Under the pieces are notes generated by a model. It did no database searches, was not told the origin of the DNA, and was given only the letters and a program-made list of their open reading frames with translations. Positions 1 to 5,524 of a stretch of 10,646 nt of DNA are shown one piece after another. Source of the stretch: DATDRS01 sp035291605. GTDB taxonomy: Bacteria; Chloroflexota; Anaerolineae; Anaerolineales; UBA6663. Each line of letters opens with the position of its first letter. The stretch's first letter is position 1. The stretch lies in NCBI GenBank assembly GCA_035291605.1, contig DATDRS010000013.1, positions 1 through 10,646 of the forward strand, in the 5' to 3' direction. The position numbers and the translations under genes are program-made.

Positions 1-231
1 CACCGCGTCCACCGGCGTGTCTTTGGTGATGTTGGTCTGCCGGGCAGAGGAACCGGCGGCGACCAGCACGAGGTCGCCCGTGCCCGCATCCACCGTGTCC
101 ACGGCGACGTAGGGTTTGCCCACCGGGCTGCCGGTTTCGTCGGCCTCGCGCACGATGAGCAGTTTGCGGCCAGTCAGCTTTTCGTCTTTGATGGTGGCAA
201 CGGTTGAACCGATGACGCGGGCTATTTGCAT
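1..231 (-). CDS. eutN: BMC shell vertex protein, EutN/CcmL/PduN family (3' end cut by window edge)
   Basis: Seen: 77 codons from an ATG at 231 running off the window. The product begins MQIARVIGSTVAT, continues with a KLTGRKLLIV segment, then YVAVDTVDAGTGDLVLV, then AAGSSAR and a DTPVDAV stretch. Known: this pattern (x-A-x-V-x-G-x-V-x-A-T, L-x-G-x-K-L-L, V-A-V-D-x-V-x-A-G-x-G, G-S-S-A-R) is the Pfam EutN_CcmL pentamer that caps the vertices of bacterial microcompartments. Family members are about 80–100 residues, so roughly the last 10–20 are missing. The start is supported by AGAGGA at 241–236, four bases upstream. It lies 14 nt after deoC and is presumably co-transcribed with it. Inferred: it closes the vertices of a shell around the DeoC and RpiB-like enzymes. 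It is not a carboxysome protein by context, since no RuBisCO or carbonic anhydrase genes are present. Confidence 0.93.
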   Translation of the reverse strand, partial: MQIARVIGSTVATIKDEKLTGRKLLIVREADETGSPVGKPYVAVDTVDAGTGDLVLVAAGSSARQTNITKDTPVDAV

Positions 232-245
232 ATCATCCTCTGTGG

Positions 246-1163
246 TTAATACTTCCCTGCGGGCACAGCGGCGGTCTGTGTCTCACCGCCCGCCTCGGCC
301 AAGATTCTAACTCCGGCGCTTGCGCCGATGCGCGTAGCCCCGGCCTCGATCAACTTCTGCGCGTCGGTCAGATTGCGGATGCCGCCGGCCGCTTTCACGC
401 CCATGCCCGGCCCGACCACTTTTCGCATCAGGGCGACGTCGGCCACGGTGGCGCCGCCCGGCCCGAACCCGGTGGACGTTTTGACGAAATCGGCCCCGGC
501 CTCTTTGCAGATCAGGCAGGCGGCGATCTTTTCCTCGTCGGTGAGCAGGGCGGCCTCGATGATCACTTTGACGATTGCGCCTTTGGCGTGGGCGGCGCGC
601 ACCACGGTGCGAACATCACGCACGGCGTGTTCGTAATCCTTCGACTTGACCGCGCCGATGTTGATCACCATGTCGATCTCGCTTGCGCCGTCGTCGATGG
701 CCTGCTGTGTCTCAAACGCTTTCACTTCAGGGGGCGTTGCGCCCAGCGGGAAGCCGACAACCGTGCACACTTTGACCGGCGACCCGCGAAGCAACTGGGC
801 ACACAACCGAACGTGGGTAGGGTTCACACATACACTGGCGAAGCCGTGCTTGCGGGCCTCGTAACACAGTTGGGCGATCTGGTCCGGCGTGGCTTCGGGC
901 TTGAGCAGGGTGTGATCGATTTTCGCGGCGATGCCCCGGCTGGGCGGGATGGCCCCCAGCCCTGCGCCAACCCGGTCGGCTCCGGCGGCGATGACGGCTC
1001 CCACCCGGTCGATGCACATCTGCACGCACAGGCCGCCCGTGCAATCGCTAGCACACATCGGTTGCCCGGTCTGCGCCGCGCGCCGTTCCTCGGCCAAACG
1101 CAGAAGCACCTGTTTGGTGATCGTTTCGACGAGTCGTTCGACGGTTTGGGGATCGAAGGTCAT
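246..1163 (-). CDS. deoC: Deoxyribose-phosphate aldolase with N-terminal BMC-targeting extension
   Basis: Known: class I aldolase cleaving 2-deoxyribose 5-phosphate to acetaldehyde and glyceraldehyde 3-phosphate. Seen: 305 residues, against about 220–260 for ordinary DeoC. The TIM barrel starts near residue 79 (AAKIDHTLLKPEAT). D164 (SEIDMVINIGAVKS), the Schiff-base lysine K228 (FVKTSTGFGPGG) and K257 (GVKAAGGIRN) match the catalytic Asp, Lys and second Lys of the family, so it should be active. The first ~78 residues are extra: an amphipathic helix (about residues 5–30), then a segment with C37, C41, C46 and C50, then an Ala/Gly-rich linker. The helix resembles the encapsulation peptides that bring cargo into BMC shells. 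The ATG overlaps the stop of the upstream small gene (ATGA), implying translational coupling; no strong SD is visible. The EutN-like vertex gene follows 14 nt later. Inferred: a BMC would confine the acetaldehyde released. Confidence 0.95.
   Translation of the reverse strand: MTFDPQTVERLVETITKQVLLRLAEERRAAQTGQPMCASDCTGGLCVQMCIDRVGAVIAAGADRVGAGLGAIPPSRGIAAKIDHTLLKPEATPDQIAQLCYEARKHGFASVCVNPTHVRLCAQLLRGSPVKVCTVVGFPLGATPPEVKAFETQQAIDDGASEIDMVINIGAVKSKDYEHAVRDVRTVVRAAHAKGAIVKVIIEAALLTDEEKIAACLICKEAGADFVKTSTGFGPGGATVADVALMRKVVGPGMGVKAAGGIRNLTDAQKLIEAGATRIGASAGVRILAEAGGETQTAAVPAGKY
1074..1163 (-). other. Predicted encapsulation-peptide helix of DeoC
   Basis: Residues 1–30 of DeoC. The stretch VERLVETITKQVLLRLAEER places Val, Leu and Ile at i, i+3, i+4 and i+7 with charged residues between them, an amphipathic helix followed by a Gly/Pro-containing linker. 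BMC cargo enzymes typically carry such a short helix and linker. It is absent from non-BMC DeoC. The assignment rests on pattern and context only. Confidence 0.65.
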
Positions 1164-1405
1164 ACTTTCACTCGTTCAATGCCAAGCGCCCGTTCCGCTT
1201 CTGCGCGGAGCGCCGCGATTTCGCCCCGGTGCTCGGCTTCGTGCTGCATCAAATGGTGGATCACCCATTCGGGCGTCACGTCGTAGTCGGATAGACGGCG
1301 CACGCGGCGGAACTCGTCCACCGTCATGCCGCGCAAAGCAATCAAGAATATAGCACGAACTGCGTCGAGCCGATCGATGTGTTGTTCGAAACTGAGGCCG
1401 CTCAT
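1160..1405 (-). CDS. Small DinB/YfiT-like helical protein (half-length)
   Basis: Function not recognised. Seen: 81 residues, mostly helical by composition, with a central WVIHHLMQHEAEHRGEIAAL motif. The H-x3-H-E-x2-H-R-G-E/Q pattern is the signature of the last metal-binding helix of DinB/YfiT/DUF664-type four-helix bundles. Those proteins are about 150–170 residues and take a further metal-binding His from an earlier helix. Here only about 50 residues precede the motif, with one His (H9), so it is either a truncated or reduced bundle or a separate small family. The ATG immediately follows the rpiB-like stop codon (TGAATG), and AAGGAG at 1414–1409 overlaps that junction. Its own stop overlaps the deoC start by 4 nt. 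This tight packing argues for a real, co-translated gene and not debris. A metal-dependent thiol-transferase-like or cargo-accessory role is possible but unproven. Confidence 0.72.
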   Translation of the reverse strand: MSGLSFEQHIDRLDAVRAIFLIALRGMTVDEFRRVRRLSDYDVTPEWVIHHLMQHEAEHRGEIAALRAEAERALGIERVKV

Positions 1406-1414
1406 TCACTCCTT
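1406..1414 (-). promoter_or_regulatory. Ribosome binding site of the DinB-like gene, overlapping the rpiB-like stop
   Basis: AAGGAG (1414–1409) is followed directly by the TGA stop of the rpiB-like gene (1408–1406) and then by ATG at 1405. A strong SD placed on the upstream stop codon indicates coupled translation and fixes this start. Confidence 0.75.
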
Positions 1415-2029
1415 CAGAAACCGCTTCTCGATGTCCACAATTTTGTTGACCCGCTTGGCGTGCCGCCCGCCGCCGAAATCGGTTTTGAGCCACACTTCGG
1501 CGATCTGTTTGGCGAGGGTGGGGCCGATGAGGCCGGCGCCGAGGGTGAGCACGTTGGCGTCGTTGTGCTCGCGGCTGTTGACGGCGGTCGCGTGGTCATA
1601 ACACAGCGCAGCGCGCACGCCCGGCACTTTGTTCGCCGCTATCGCGCTGCCGATGCCCGCGCCATCCACGAGGATGCCGCGCCAAGCCTCGCCCGCGCCG
1701 ACCAGGCGGGCGACAGCGTAGGCGAGGTCGGGGTAGTCCACCGCCTCGGTCGAGTGCGCGCCGCAGTCAATCACCGTGTAGCCCAGTGCGGCTACAAATT
1801 CCTTCAGCGTTTCTTTGAGCGTGAAGCCGCCGTGATCCGCGCCGAGGGCCACGACCTCACCCCTCAGCCCCGGCCCCTCCCCCCTCTCTACAATCTGTGG
1901 CTGTGGAGAGGGGGGAGGGGTGGCTCCGTAGGAGACGGGGAGGGGGGTGAGGGGATTGCCCAGCGTCCGCCGCACGATGCGGCTGACGATCTCGCGAACT
2001 TCAGCCTCAGAAATCTCCAGCGGTGGCAT
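1406..2029 (-). CDS. rpiB: RpiB/LacAB-family sugar-phosphate isomerase, BMC-associated, with altered active site
   Basis: Seen: 207 residues, in three parts. Residues 1–22 are an amphipathic helix (EVREIVSRIVRRTLG) of encapsulation-peptide type. Residues 26–58 are a Pro/Gly-rich linker encoded by a palindromic repeat. Residues 58–207 are an RpiB-like domain with ADHGG (D65, H66), VDYPDLA, GIGSAIAANKVPGVRAAL, REHNDANVL (H155) and FGGGRHAKR. Known: RpiB interconverts ribose 5-phosphate and ribulose 5-phosphate; the sugar-ring and phosphate residues appear conserved. The usual catalytic Cys in the 'CGTGIG' loop is Asp here (D122, in VDGAGIG), and the following Thr is Ala. So the base has changed, or the substrate differs. 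Plain RpiB is about 150 residues, so the extension is extra. The ATG at 2029 has GAGG at 2036–2033, three bases away. It lies 12 nt after lepB. LacA/LacB is less likely given the deoC and shell-gene context. Confidence 0.9.
   Translation of the reverse strand: MPPLEISEAEVREIVSRIVRRTLGNPLTPLPVSYGATPPPSPQPQIVERGEGPGLRGEVVALGADHGGFTLKETLKEFVAALGYTVIDCGAHSTEAVDYPDLAYAVARLVGAGEAWRGILVDGAGIGSAIAANKVPGVRAALCYDHATAVNSREHNDANVLTLGAGLIGPTLAKQIAEVWLKTDFGGGRHAKRVNKIVDIEKRFLKE
1855..1954. repeat. Nested palindromic repeat element inside the rpiB-like coding sequence
   Basis: Inner arms 1874–1888 and 1906–1920 are a perfect 15-bp inverted repeat (cccctcccccctctc and its complement). Pairing can continue about 4 bp inwards, one pair being a wobble, leaving a 9-nt loop. 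Outer arms 1855–1863 and 1944–1952 form a further perfect 9-bp inverted repeat (cctcacccc/ggggtgagg). The unit is about 100 bp, polypyrimidine then polypurine, and unlike the surrounding codon-driven sequence. It resembles the REP/MITE-like palindromes common in intergenic DNA. Here it is read through in frame as residues 26–58 of the RpiB-like protein. Confidence 0.8.
1958..2029 (-). other. Predicted encapsulation-peptide helix of the RpiB-like enzyme
   Basis: Residues 1–24, with core ISEAEVREIVSRIVRRTL. Ile, Val and Leu lie on one face and Glu and Arg on the other, ending at Gly-Asn before a proline-rich linker. It has the same character as the DeoC N terminus three genes on, which supports both being addressed to one shell. 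Prediction from pattern and context only. Confidence 0.65.
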
Positions 2030-2041
2030 GCGCCTCAGCGT

Positions 2042-2656
2042 TTAGTTGGAGCTGGCATACATGTAATGGGGAACCAGCCCCCAGTTGGTCGGCGGCCAGT
2101 AGATCATCACGGCTTTACCGATGAGATACTGGCGCTCCAGCGGTCCCCAGCTGCGCGAATCCGAAGAGCTATTGCGGTTGTCGCCCATGACGAAGTATTG
2201 GGCTGGGCCGAGCGTCCACGCGCCGCTCGCCGCGGAAGGGGCAGCAATATAGGGTTCGGTGATCGGCTGCCCGTTGATCTGGACGGCGCCGCCGGTGATG
2301 GAGACCGTCTCGCCCGGCAGGCCGACAATGCGTTTGATGAAGTCACGGTCGGTCGCCAGAGGATAGTTGAAGACGATCACGTCGCCGCGCTGGGGCTCGC
2401 CGAGCCTGTAGGAAACCTTATCCACCAGCACATATTGGCCGGGATGGACGCTCGGCTCCATGCTCGTGCCTTCCACCCGGAAGCGCCCCGTGGCGAAGTT
2501 GACCGCCGCATAAATGACGACCGTGAGGATGACGGTTTCGATAATTTCGCGGAAAAGGGATTTCAGCGAGTTCGGTTGCGGCCCGGCGGTCGCCGCCTCG
2601 GCCTCGGAGGGATTCGGCGCTTCGGCGGCGTCCCTCGGCGTAGTTGAGAAAGACAA
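2042..2656 (-). CDS. lepB: Signal peptidase I (type I leader peptidase)
   Basis: Known: membrane serine protease of the S26 family that removes signal peptides from exported proteins on the outer face of the membrane. Seen: 204 residues. A short acidic, Ala/Pro-rich cytoplasmic tail is followed by one transmembrane segment (about residues 38–56, IIETVILTVVIYAAVNF). The catalytic Ser65 lies in GTSMEPSVHPGQ, Lys108 in RDFIKRIVGLPGE, and the conserved GDNRNSSSDSRSWG box is near the C terminus. A single N-terminal anchor is typical of Gram-positive-like and Chloroflexota enzymes. The start chosen is TTG at 2656 because AGGAG (2668–2664) lies 7 nt upstream and a TATAAT promoter lies about 35 nt upstream. 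An earlier in-frame TTG at 2719 coincides with the promoter -35 and is rejected. The rpiB-like gene follows after 12 nt, so BMC genes probably share this transcript. Confidence 0.95.
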   Translation of the reverse strand: MSFSTTPRDAAEAPNPSEAEAATAGPQPNSLKSLFREIIETVILTVVIYAAVNFATGRFRVEGTSMEPSVHPGQYVLVDKVSYRLGEPQRGDVIVFNYPLATDRDFIKRIVGLPGETVSITGGAVQINGQPITEPYIAAPSAASGAWTLGPAQYFVMGDNRNSSSDSRSWGPLERQYLIGKAVMIYWPPTNWGLVPHYMYASSN

Positions 2657-2668
2657 GGTGACACTCCT
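2657..2668 (-). promoter_or_regulatory. Ribosome binding site selecting the lepB TTG start
   Basis: AGGAG at 2668–2664 is followed by a 7-nt spacer and TTG at 2656. This is the best SD in the region and the reason for preferring the rare TTG start. Confidence 0.7.
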
Positions 2669-2689
2669 GGACAACAAACGATTGGATGG

Positions 2690-2719
2690 ATTATACGGCG
2701 GGTCGGAGGCAATAGGCAA
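2690..2719 (-). promoter_or_regulatory. Promoter upstream of lepB (and probably the BMC genes)
   Basis: The -10 is TATAAT (2695–2690), a perfect consensus. The -35 is TTGCCT (2719–2714), four of six matches to TTGACA, with an 18-bp spacer. Expected transcription start is near 2683, giving a leader of about 27 nt with the AGGAG site in it. It lies in the 131-bp gap after der. No other promoter of this quality was seen before position 231, so lepB and the four genes after it may be one operon. Confidence 0.65.
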
Positions 2720-2787
2720 ACCCTACTTGTTGACCATCGCGCTTTAGGGATAGATGAAGAGGGGGAACCCTGCCGGTCCGTGGAAAC

Positions 2788-4167
2788 CTACCGCTCGTTG
2801 GTCTTGCGGAAGCTGAGGCGCAGCGGCGTGCCGAGGAAACTGAATTCCTGGCGCAGACAGTTCTCCAGATAGCGTTCGTAGGAGAAGTGCACCAGCTTAG
2901 GGTCATTCACGTGGAAGAGAAAAGTGGGCGGATCGACGCGCACCTGCGCCGCGTACTTGATCTTGAGCTGCCGCGCGCCCCGGGGCGGCGGCGGATGCCG
3001 CATGACGGCTTCGCGCACAATGCGGTTCAGTTCCGCCGTGGGCACGCGCGTCAGCCGTTCTTCCTGGACGCGGAGCGCCGTGGGCAGGACTTGATGGCAG
3101 CGCTGGCCGGTCTTGGCCGAGATGAACAGCACGGGCACATAATCGAGAAAATGGAAGGCGGCGCGCAGTTTCTGGGTATAGGCCTCCAGGGTATGCTCGT
3201 CTTTTTCGATCACATCCCACTTGTTCACCACCACGACGACGCTTTTCAGCTCGTCGAGGATAAAGCCCGCCACGTGCGCGTCCTGCGCGGTGAACGGCTC
3301 GGTCGCATCCACGACCAGCAGGGCCACGTCCGCGCGGCCAATGGCCTTGAGGGCGCGCAGCACGCTCCACTTCTCCACACCCGGATCAATGTGGCCGCGC
3401 CGCCGGATGCCGGCGGTGTCAATCAGGATCACCGGCACGCCGTCGTAAATCAGCGGCGTGTCAATCGCATCGCGCGTGGTGCCGGGGATAGGGCTGACGA
3501 TGGCGCGCTCCTCGCCGAGCAGGCGGTTGAGCAAGGAACTCTTGCCCACGTTCGGGCGGCCTACGATGGCGATTTTCACGGCGTCCGCGTCCTCAGCCCC
3601 GGCGGCCGGCGGCAGCGCGGCGACGAGCGCGTCGAGCAATTCACCTGTCCCGGTGCCGTGCAGGGCCGAGATAGGGATCGGCTCGCCCATGCCGAGCTCG
3701 TAGAACTCCACGGCTTCTTCGCGGCGCTTGAAGTTCTCGCTCTTGTTGACGGCCAGGATCACCGGCGGCGCCAGCGCGCCGTCGGCCTGCCGTTTCTGAT
3801 GGCGGCGGAGAATGTCGGCTACTTCGCGGTCGGCGGCGGTGACGCCGGAGGTGACCTCGGTTATGAAGATCACCGCATCCGCCTCGGCAATCGCCATCTC
3901 GGCCTGGGCGCGCATCTGGGGAATATACGGCGCGGAGTCTTCGGAGAGCACAGACGCCTCGCCGGCCTTGCGCGGCAGCGGCTCGATGCCGCCGGTATCC
4001 ACGATGTTGAACGTCACGCCATTCCATTCCGCCTCGGCCACGAGCCGGTCGCGCGTCGTGCCGGGGGCGTCGTCCACGACGGCGAGCCGTTCTCCGGTCA
4101 GGCGGTTGAAGAGCGTGGATTTGCCCACATTTGGGCGGCCGACGATGGCGACGAGGCGTTTAGGCAT
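2788..4167 (-). CDS. der: Ribosome-assembly GTPase Der (EngA), tandem G domains
   Basis: Known: essential double-GTPase acting in maturation of the 50S ribosomal subunit. Seen: 459 residues, typical length. G domain 1 has its P-loop at residues 10–18 (GRPNVGKST), DAPGTTRD, DTGG, and a G4 of NKSE (141–144) in place of the more usual NKxD. G domain 2 has its P-loop at 203–211 (GRPNVGKSS), SPIPGTTRD, DTAGIRRRG, NKWD (315–318) and ISAKTG. A C-terminal KH-like domain runs from about residue 365, ending in FLGTPLRLSFRK. Domain 1 has about 20 extra residues (62–82) between DTGG and the following helix, probably a surface loop. The ATG at 4167 gives the canonical N terminus MPKRLVAIVG; no good SD is visible. 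It follows cdaR after a 91-bp repeat-bearing gap, so it may be co-transcribed or have its own signal. Confidence 0.97.
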   Translation of the reverse strand: MPKRLVAIVGRPNVGKSTLFNRLTGERLAVVDDAPGTTRDRLVAEAEWNGVTFNIVDTGGIEPLPRKAGEASVLSEDSAPYIPQMRAQAEMAIAEADAVIFITEVTSGVTAADREVADILRRHQKRQADGALAPPVILAVNKSENFKRREEAVEFYELGMGEPIPISALHGTGTGELLDALVAALPPAAGAEDADAVKIAIVGRPNVGKSSLLNRLLGEERAIVSPIPGTTRDAIDTPLIYDGVPVILIDTAGIRRRGHIDPGVEKWSVLRALKAIGRADVALLVVDATEPFTAQDAHVAGFILDELKSVVVVVNKWDVIEKDEHTLEAYTQKLRAAFHFLDYVPVLFISAKTGQRCHQVLPTALRVQEERLTRVPTAELNRIVREAVMRHPPPPRGARQLKIKYAAQVRVDPPTFLFHVNDPKLVHFSYERYLENCLRQEFSFLGTPLRLSFRKTNER

Positions 4168-4183
4168 ATCGGGATCAGCCGTC

Positions 4184-4257
4184 AGTAACCAGTAACCAGT
4201 CGTCAGTTTACCACTGACTGTTCACTGGTTACGGATCACTGCTCACTGCTCACTGCG
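4184..4257. repeat. Nested inverted and direct repeats between cdaR and der
   Basis: Outer arms gtaaccagt (4192–4200) and actggttac (4224–4232) form a perfect 9-bp inverted repeat. Inside it, gtcagt (4202–4207) and actgac (4213–4218) form a second 6-bp stem with a 5-nt loop. On the left flank cagtaac is repeated in tandem; on the right flank the 7-mer cactgct recurs. There is no T-tract, so it is not a standard intrinsic terminator. Short tandem repeats of this kind occur in intergenic DNA of Chloroflexota and Cyanobacteria. A folded RNA in the cdaR–der transcript is possible. Confidence 0.7.
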
Positions 4258-4258
4258 G

Positions 4259-5518
4259 CTATGGTTTCTTCGTCGGCGTGGCGCCGGGGGTGGGGCTGGG
4301 GGTGGCGCGCCCGCGTTCAATCACCACCTCAATCTGGCCGGGCAGAATGTTTTCGGCGCGCAGCTTCTCGGGCAGCAGGCTCACCTGAGGCGTCACCTGG
4401 TGCGTGCCCGGCCCCAGGCCCTCGAGGTCAATAAACACAATCACATCTTCTGGCTTGAGCGTGTCGAGCACCGGCAGCGGGCCGAGGAGCAGCACATCCA
4501 CCGTATCCGGGGAGGGCAAGGCCGTCAGCCCCGGCTCCAGGCCCTGGATCTCGAGCTTCCGGGGCACGGTCAAGCTGCCCTCGATGGCCGCGATATTCAC
4601 CTGCACCAGCACGCTTTGTTCGCCGACCGGCGCGACGCCTTCGGGCAGGGCCAGCGTCAGACGTTGAACAATATCGTCGCTGGCGTTGGTAATGTCCAGA
4701 GGTTGGGTTTCGACATAACCCGGCAGGTCGCCTACGCGGAGCGGATCTCCGGAAGAAACCGTAATGACGGGCGGGGCGACGGTGATGTTCGTGATGCGGT
4801 AACCCGCCGCCACCTGACCCTGGGTGATGACTTTCACCGCGACGTCCCGGAAGCCGGCTTTCTGCGTAACCGGCACGATTACGCGCGCCGTGGCCGGCGC
4901 CACCGTCACCCCGCTCACAGGTCTCCCGGACGAGTCGACCGGGATGAGCGGGATTTCGTCGTCGAAATCCTGCTTGCGGTTGGCCAGCGAGATCGAAACC
5001 AGGATCTGGCTGACGCGGTCCACGGCCGACGAGGGGCCGGTGATGGTGGCCGTGGAGGCGGAGGCCTGCGGGCGGCCGGCTTCGTAGCCCTGCGCCGACT
5101 CGCCGGAAGGCTCGACCTGGATGGGCAGTTCGCGCGTCGTGCGGCTCTCGAGCGTGATGCGGATAAACGCCGGATTGAGCTTGATGATCCGCGCGGTGGG
5201 CTGATCCAGATGCCAGCTCACCGGGATATCATACGTGCCAGGCGTCTGCCCCATGAGGTCGGCGGAGAGATGAATCTGCTCGGCGGTGAGCGCGTCCCAG
5301 GTGGAGCGGGGCGCACGAATCGTGACGGTCGTCTCGGTGACGACCAAGCCGACCCGGATTAAATCCGAGGGAATATTGATCAACTCGACGACGACCGGCT
5401 CGGCGAAAGTCCGCTCCTCGGTCGGGTTTTCCTCGTTGACCGCCACCACCCACACGACCAGGGCGAGCAGAAACGAGAGCAGAAGCGTGCCGACGTTTTC
5501 CCAGAACCAGCGACCCAT
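4259..5518 (-). CDS. cdaR: YbbR-domain protein, CdaR-type partner of diadenylate cyclase
   Basis: Known: in Firmicutes, membrane-anchored CdaR binds and modulates the diadenylate cyclase CdaA; the pair is encoded together. Seen: 419 residues. One transmembrane anchor lies at about residues 9–28 (VGTLLLSFLLALVVWVVAV), preceded by the typical short GRWFWEN head. About four YbbR repeats follow, at roughly residues 35–125, 128–218, 219–312 and 315–402. Each is β-rich, with the L/V-P-x-x-V-x openings (ELPIQVEPSG, DVAVKVITQG, TVPRKLEIQG) and G-Y/G-L turns of the family. The C terminus is a Thr/Pro-rich tail (ATPSPTPGATPTKKP), probably disordered and outside the membrane. The ATG at 5518 lies 6 nt after the cdaA stop, with GGAG at 5533–5530 inside the end of cdaA, so translation is probably coupled. 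No glmM follows, unlike the Firmicutes cdaA–cdaR–glmM operon. Confidence 0.9.
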   Translation of the reverse strand: MGRWFWENVGTLLLSFLLALVVWVVAVNEENPTEERTFAEPVVVELINIPSDLIRVGLVVTETTVTIRAPRSTWDALTAEQIHLSADLMGQTPGTYDIPVSWHLDQPTARIIKLNPAFIRITLESRTTRELPIQVEPSGESAQGYEAGRPQASASTATITGPSSAVDRVSQILVSISLANRKQDFDDEIPLIPVDSSGRPVSGVTVAPATARVIVPVTQKAGFRDVAVKVITQGQVAAGYRITNITVAPPVITVSSGDPLRVGDLPGYVETQPLDITNASDDIVQRLTLALPEGVAPVGEQSVLVQVNIAAIEGSLTVPRKLEIQGLEPGLTALPSPDTVDVLLLGPLPVLDTLKPEDVIVFIDLEGLGPGTHQVTPQVSLLPEKLRAENILPGQIEVVIERGRATPSPTPGATPTKKP

Positions 5519-5524
5519 GTGCGC

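Noticed and set aside
588..1286. Long open frame on the plus strand opposite deoC
   Set aside because: It lies antisense to a clear aldolase and results from GC-rich third positions. Its product is Arg/His/Gly-rich with no family pattern.
246..2029. Ordinary nucleoside-catabolism deo operon
   Set aside because: No thymidine phosphorylase, phosphopentomutase or nucleoside transporter is present. The enzyme N-terminal helices and the adjacent shell vertex gene point to a BMC.
1379..2647. 422-codon open frame on the plus strand opposite lepB and rpiB
   Set aside because: It is antisense to two strongly identified enzymes and its composition is that of a mirror frame; no motif supports it.
2657..2719. 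Upstream in-frame TTG (2719) as the lepB start
   Set aside because: That codon forms the -35 element of a promoter with a perfect TATAAT, and the added residues match nothing in signal peptidases. TTG 2656 has an AGGAG site.
2887..4188. 433-codon open frame on the plus strand opposite der
   Set aside because: It is a shadow of Der in the complementary frame; composition is Arg/His/Asp-rich with no domain.
4400..5362. 320-codon open frame on the plus strand opposite cdaR
   Set aside because: It is antisense to a multi-repeat YbbR protein with a good anchor and start; no independent support.
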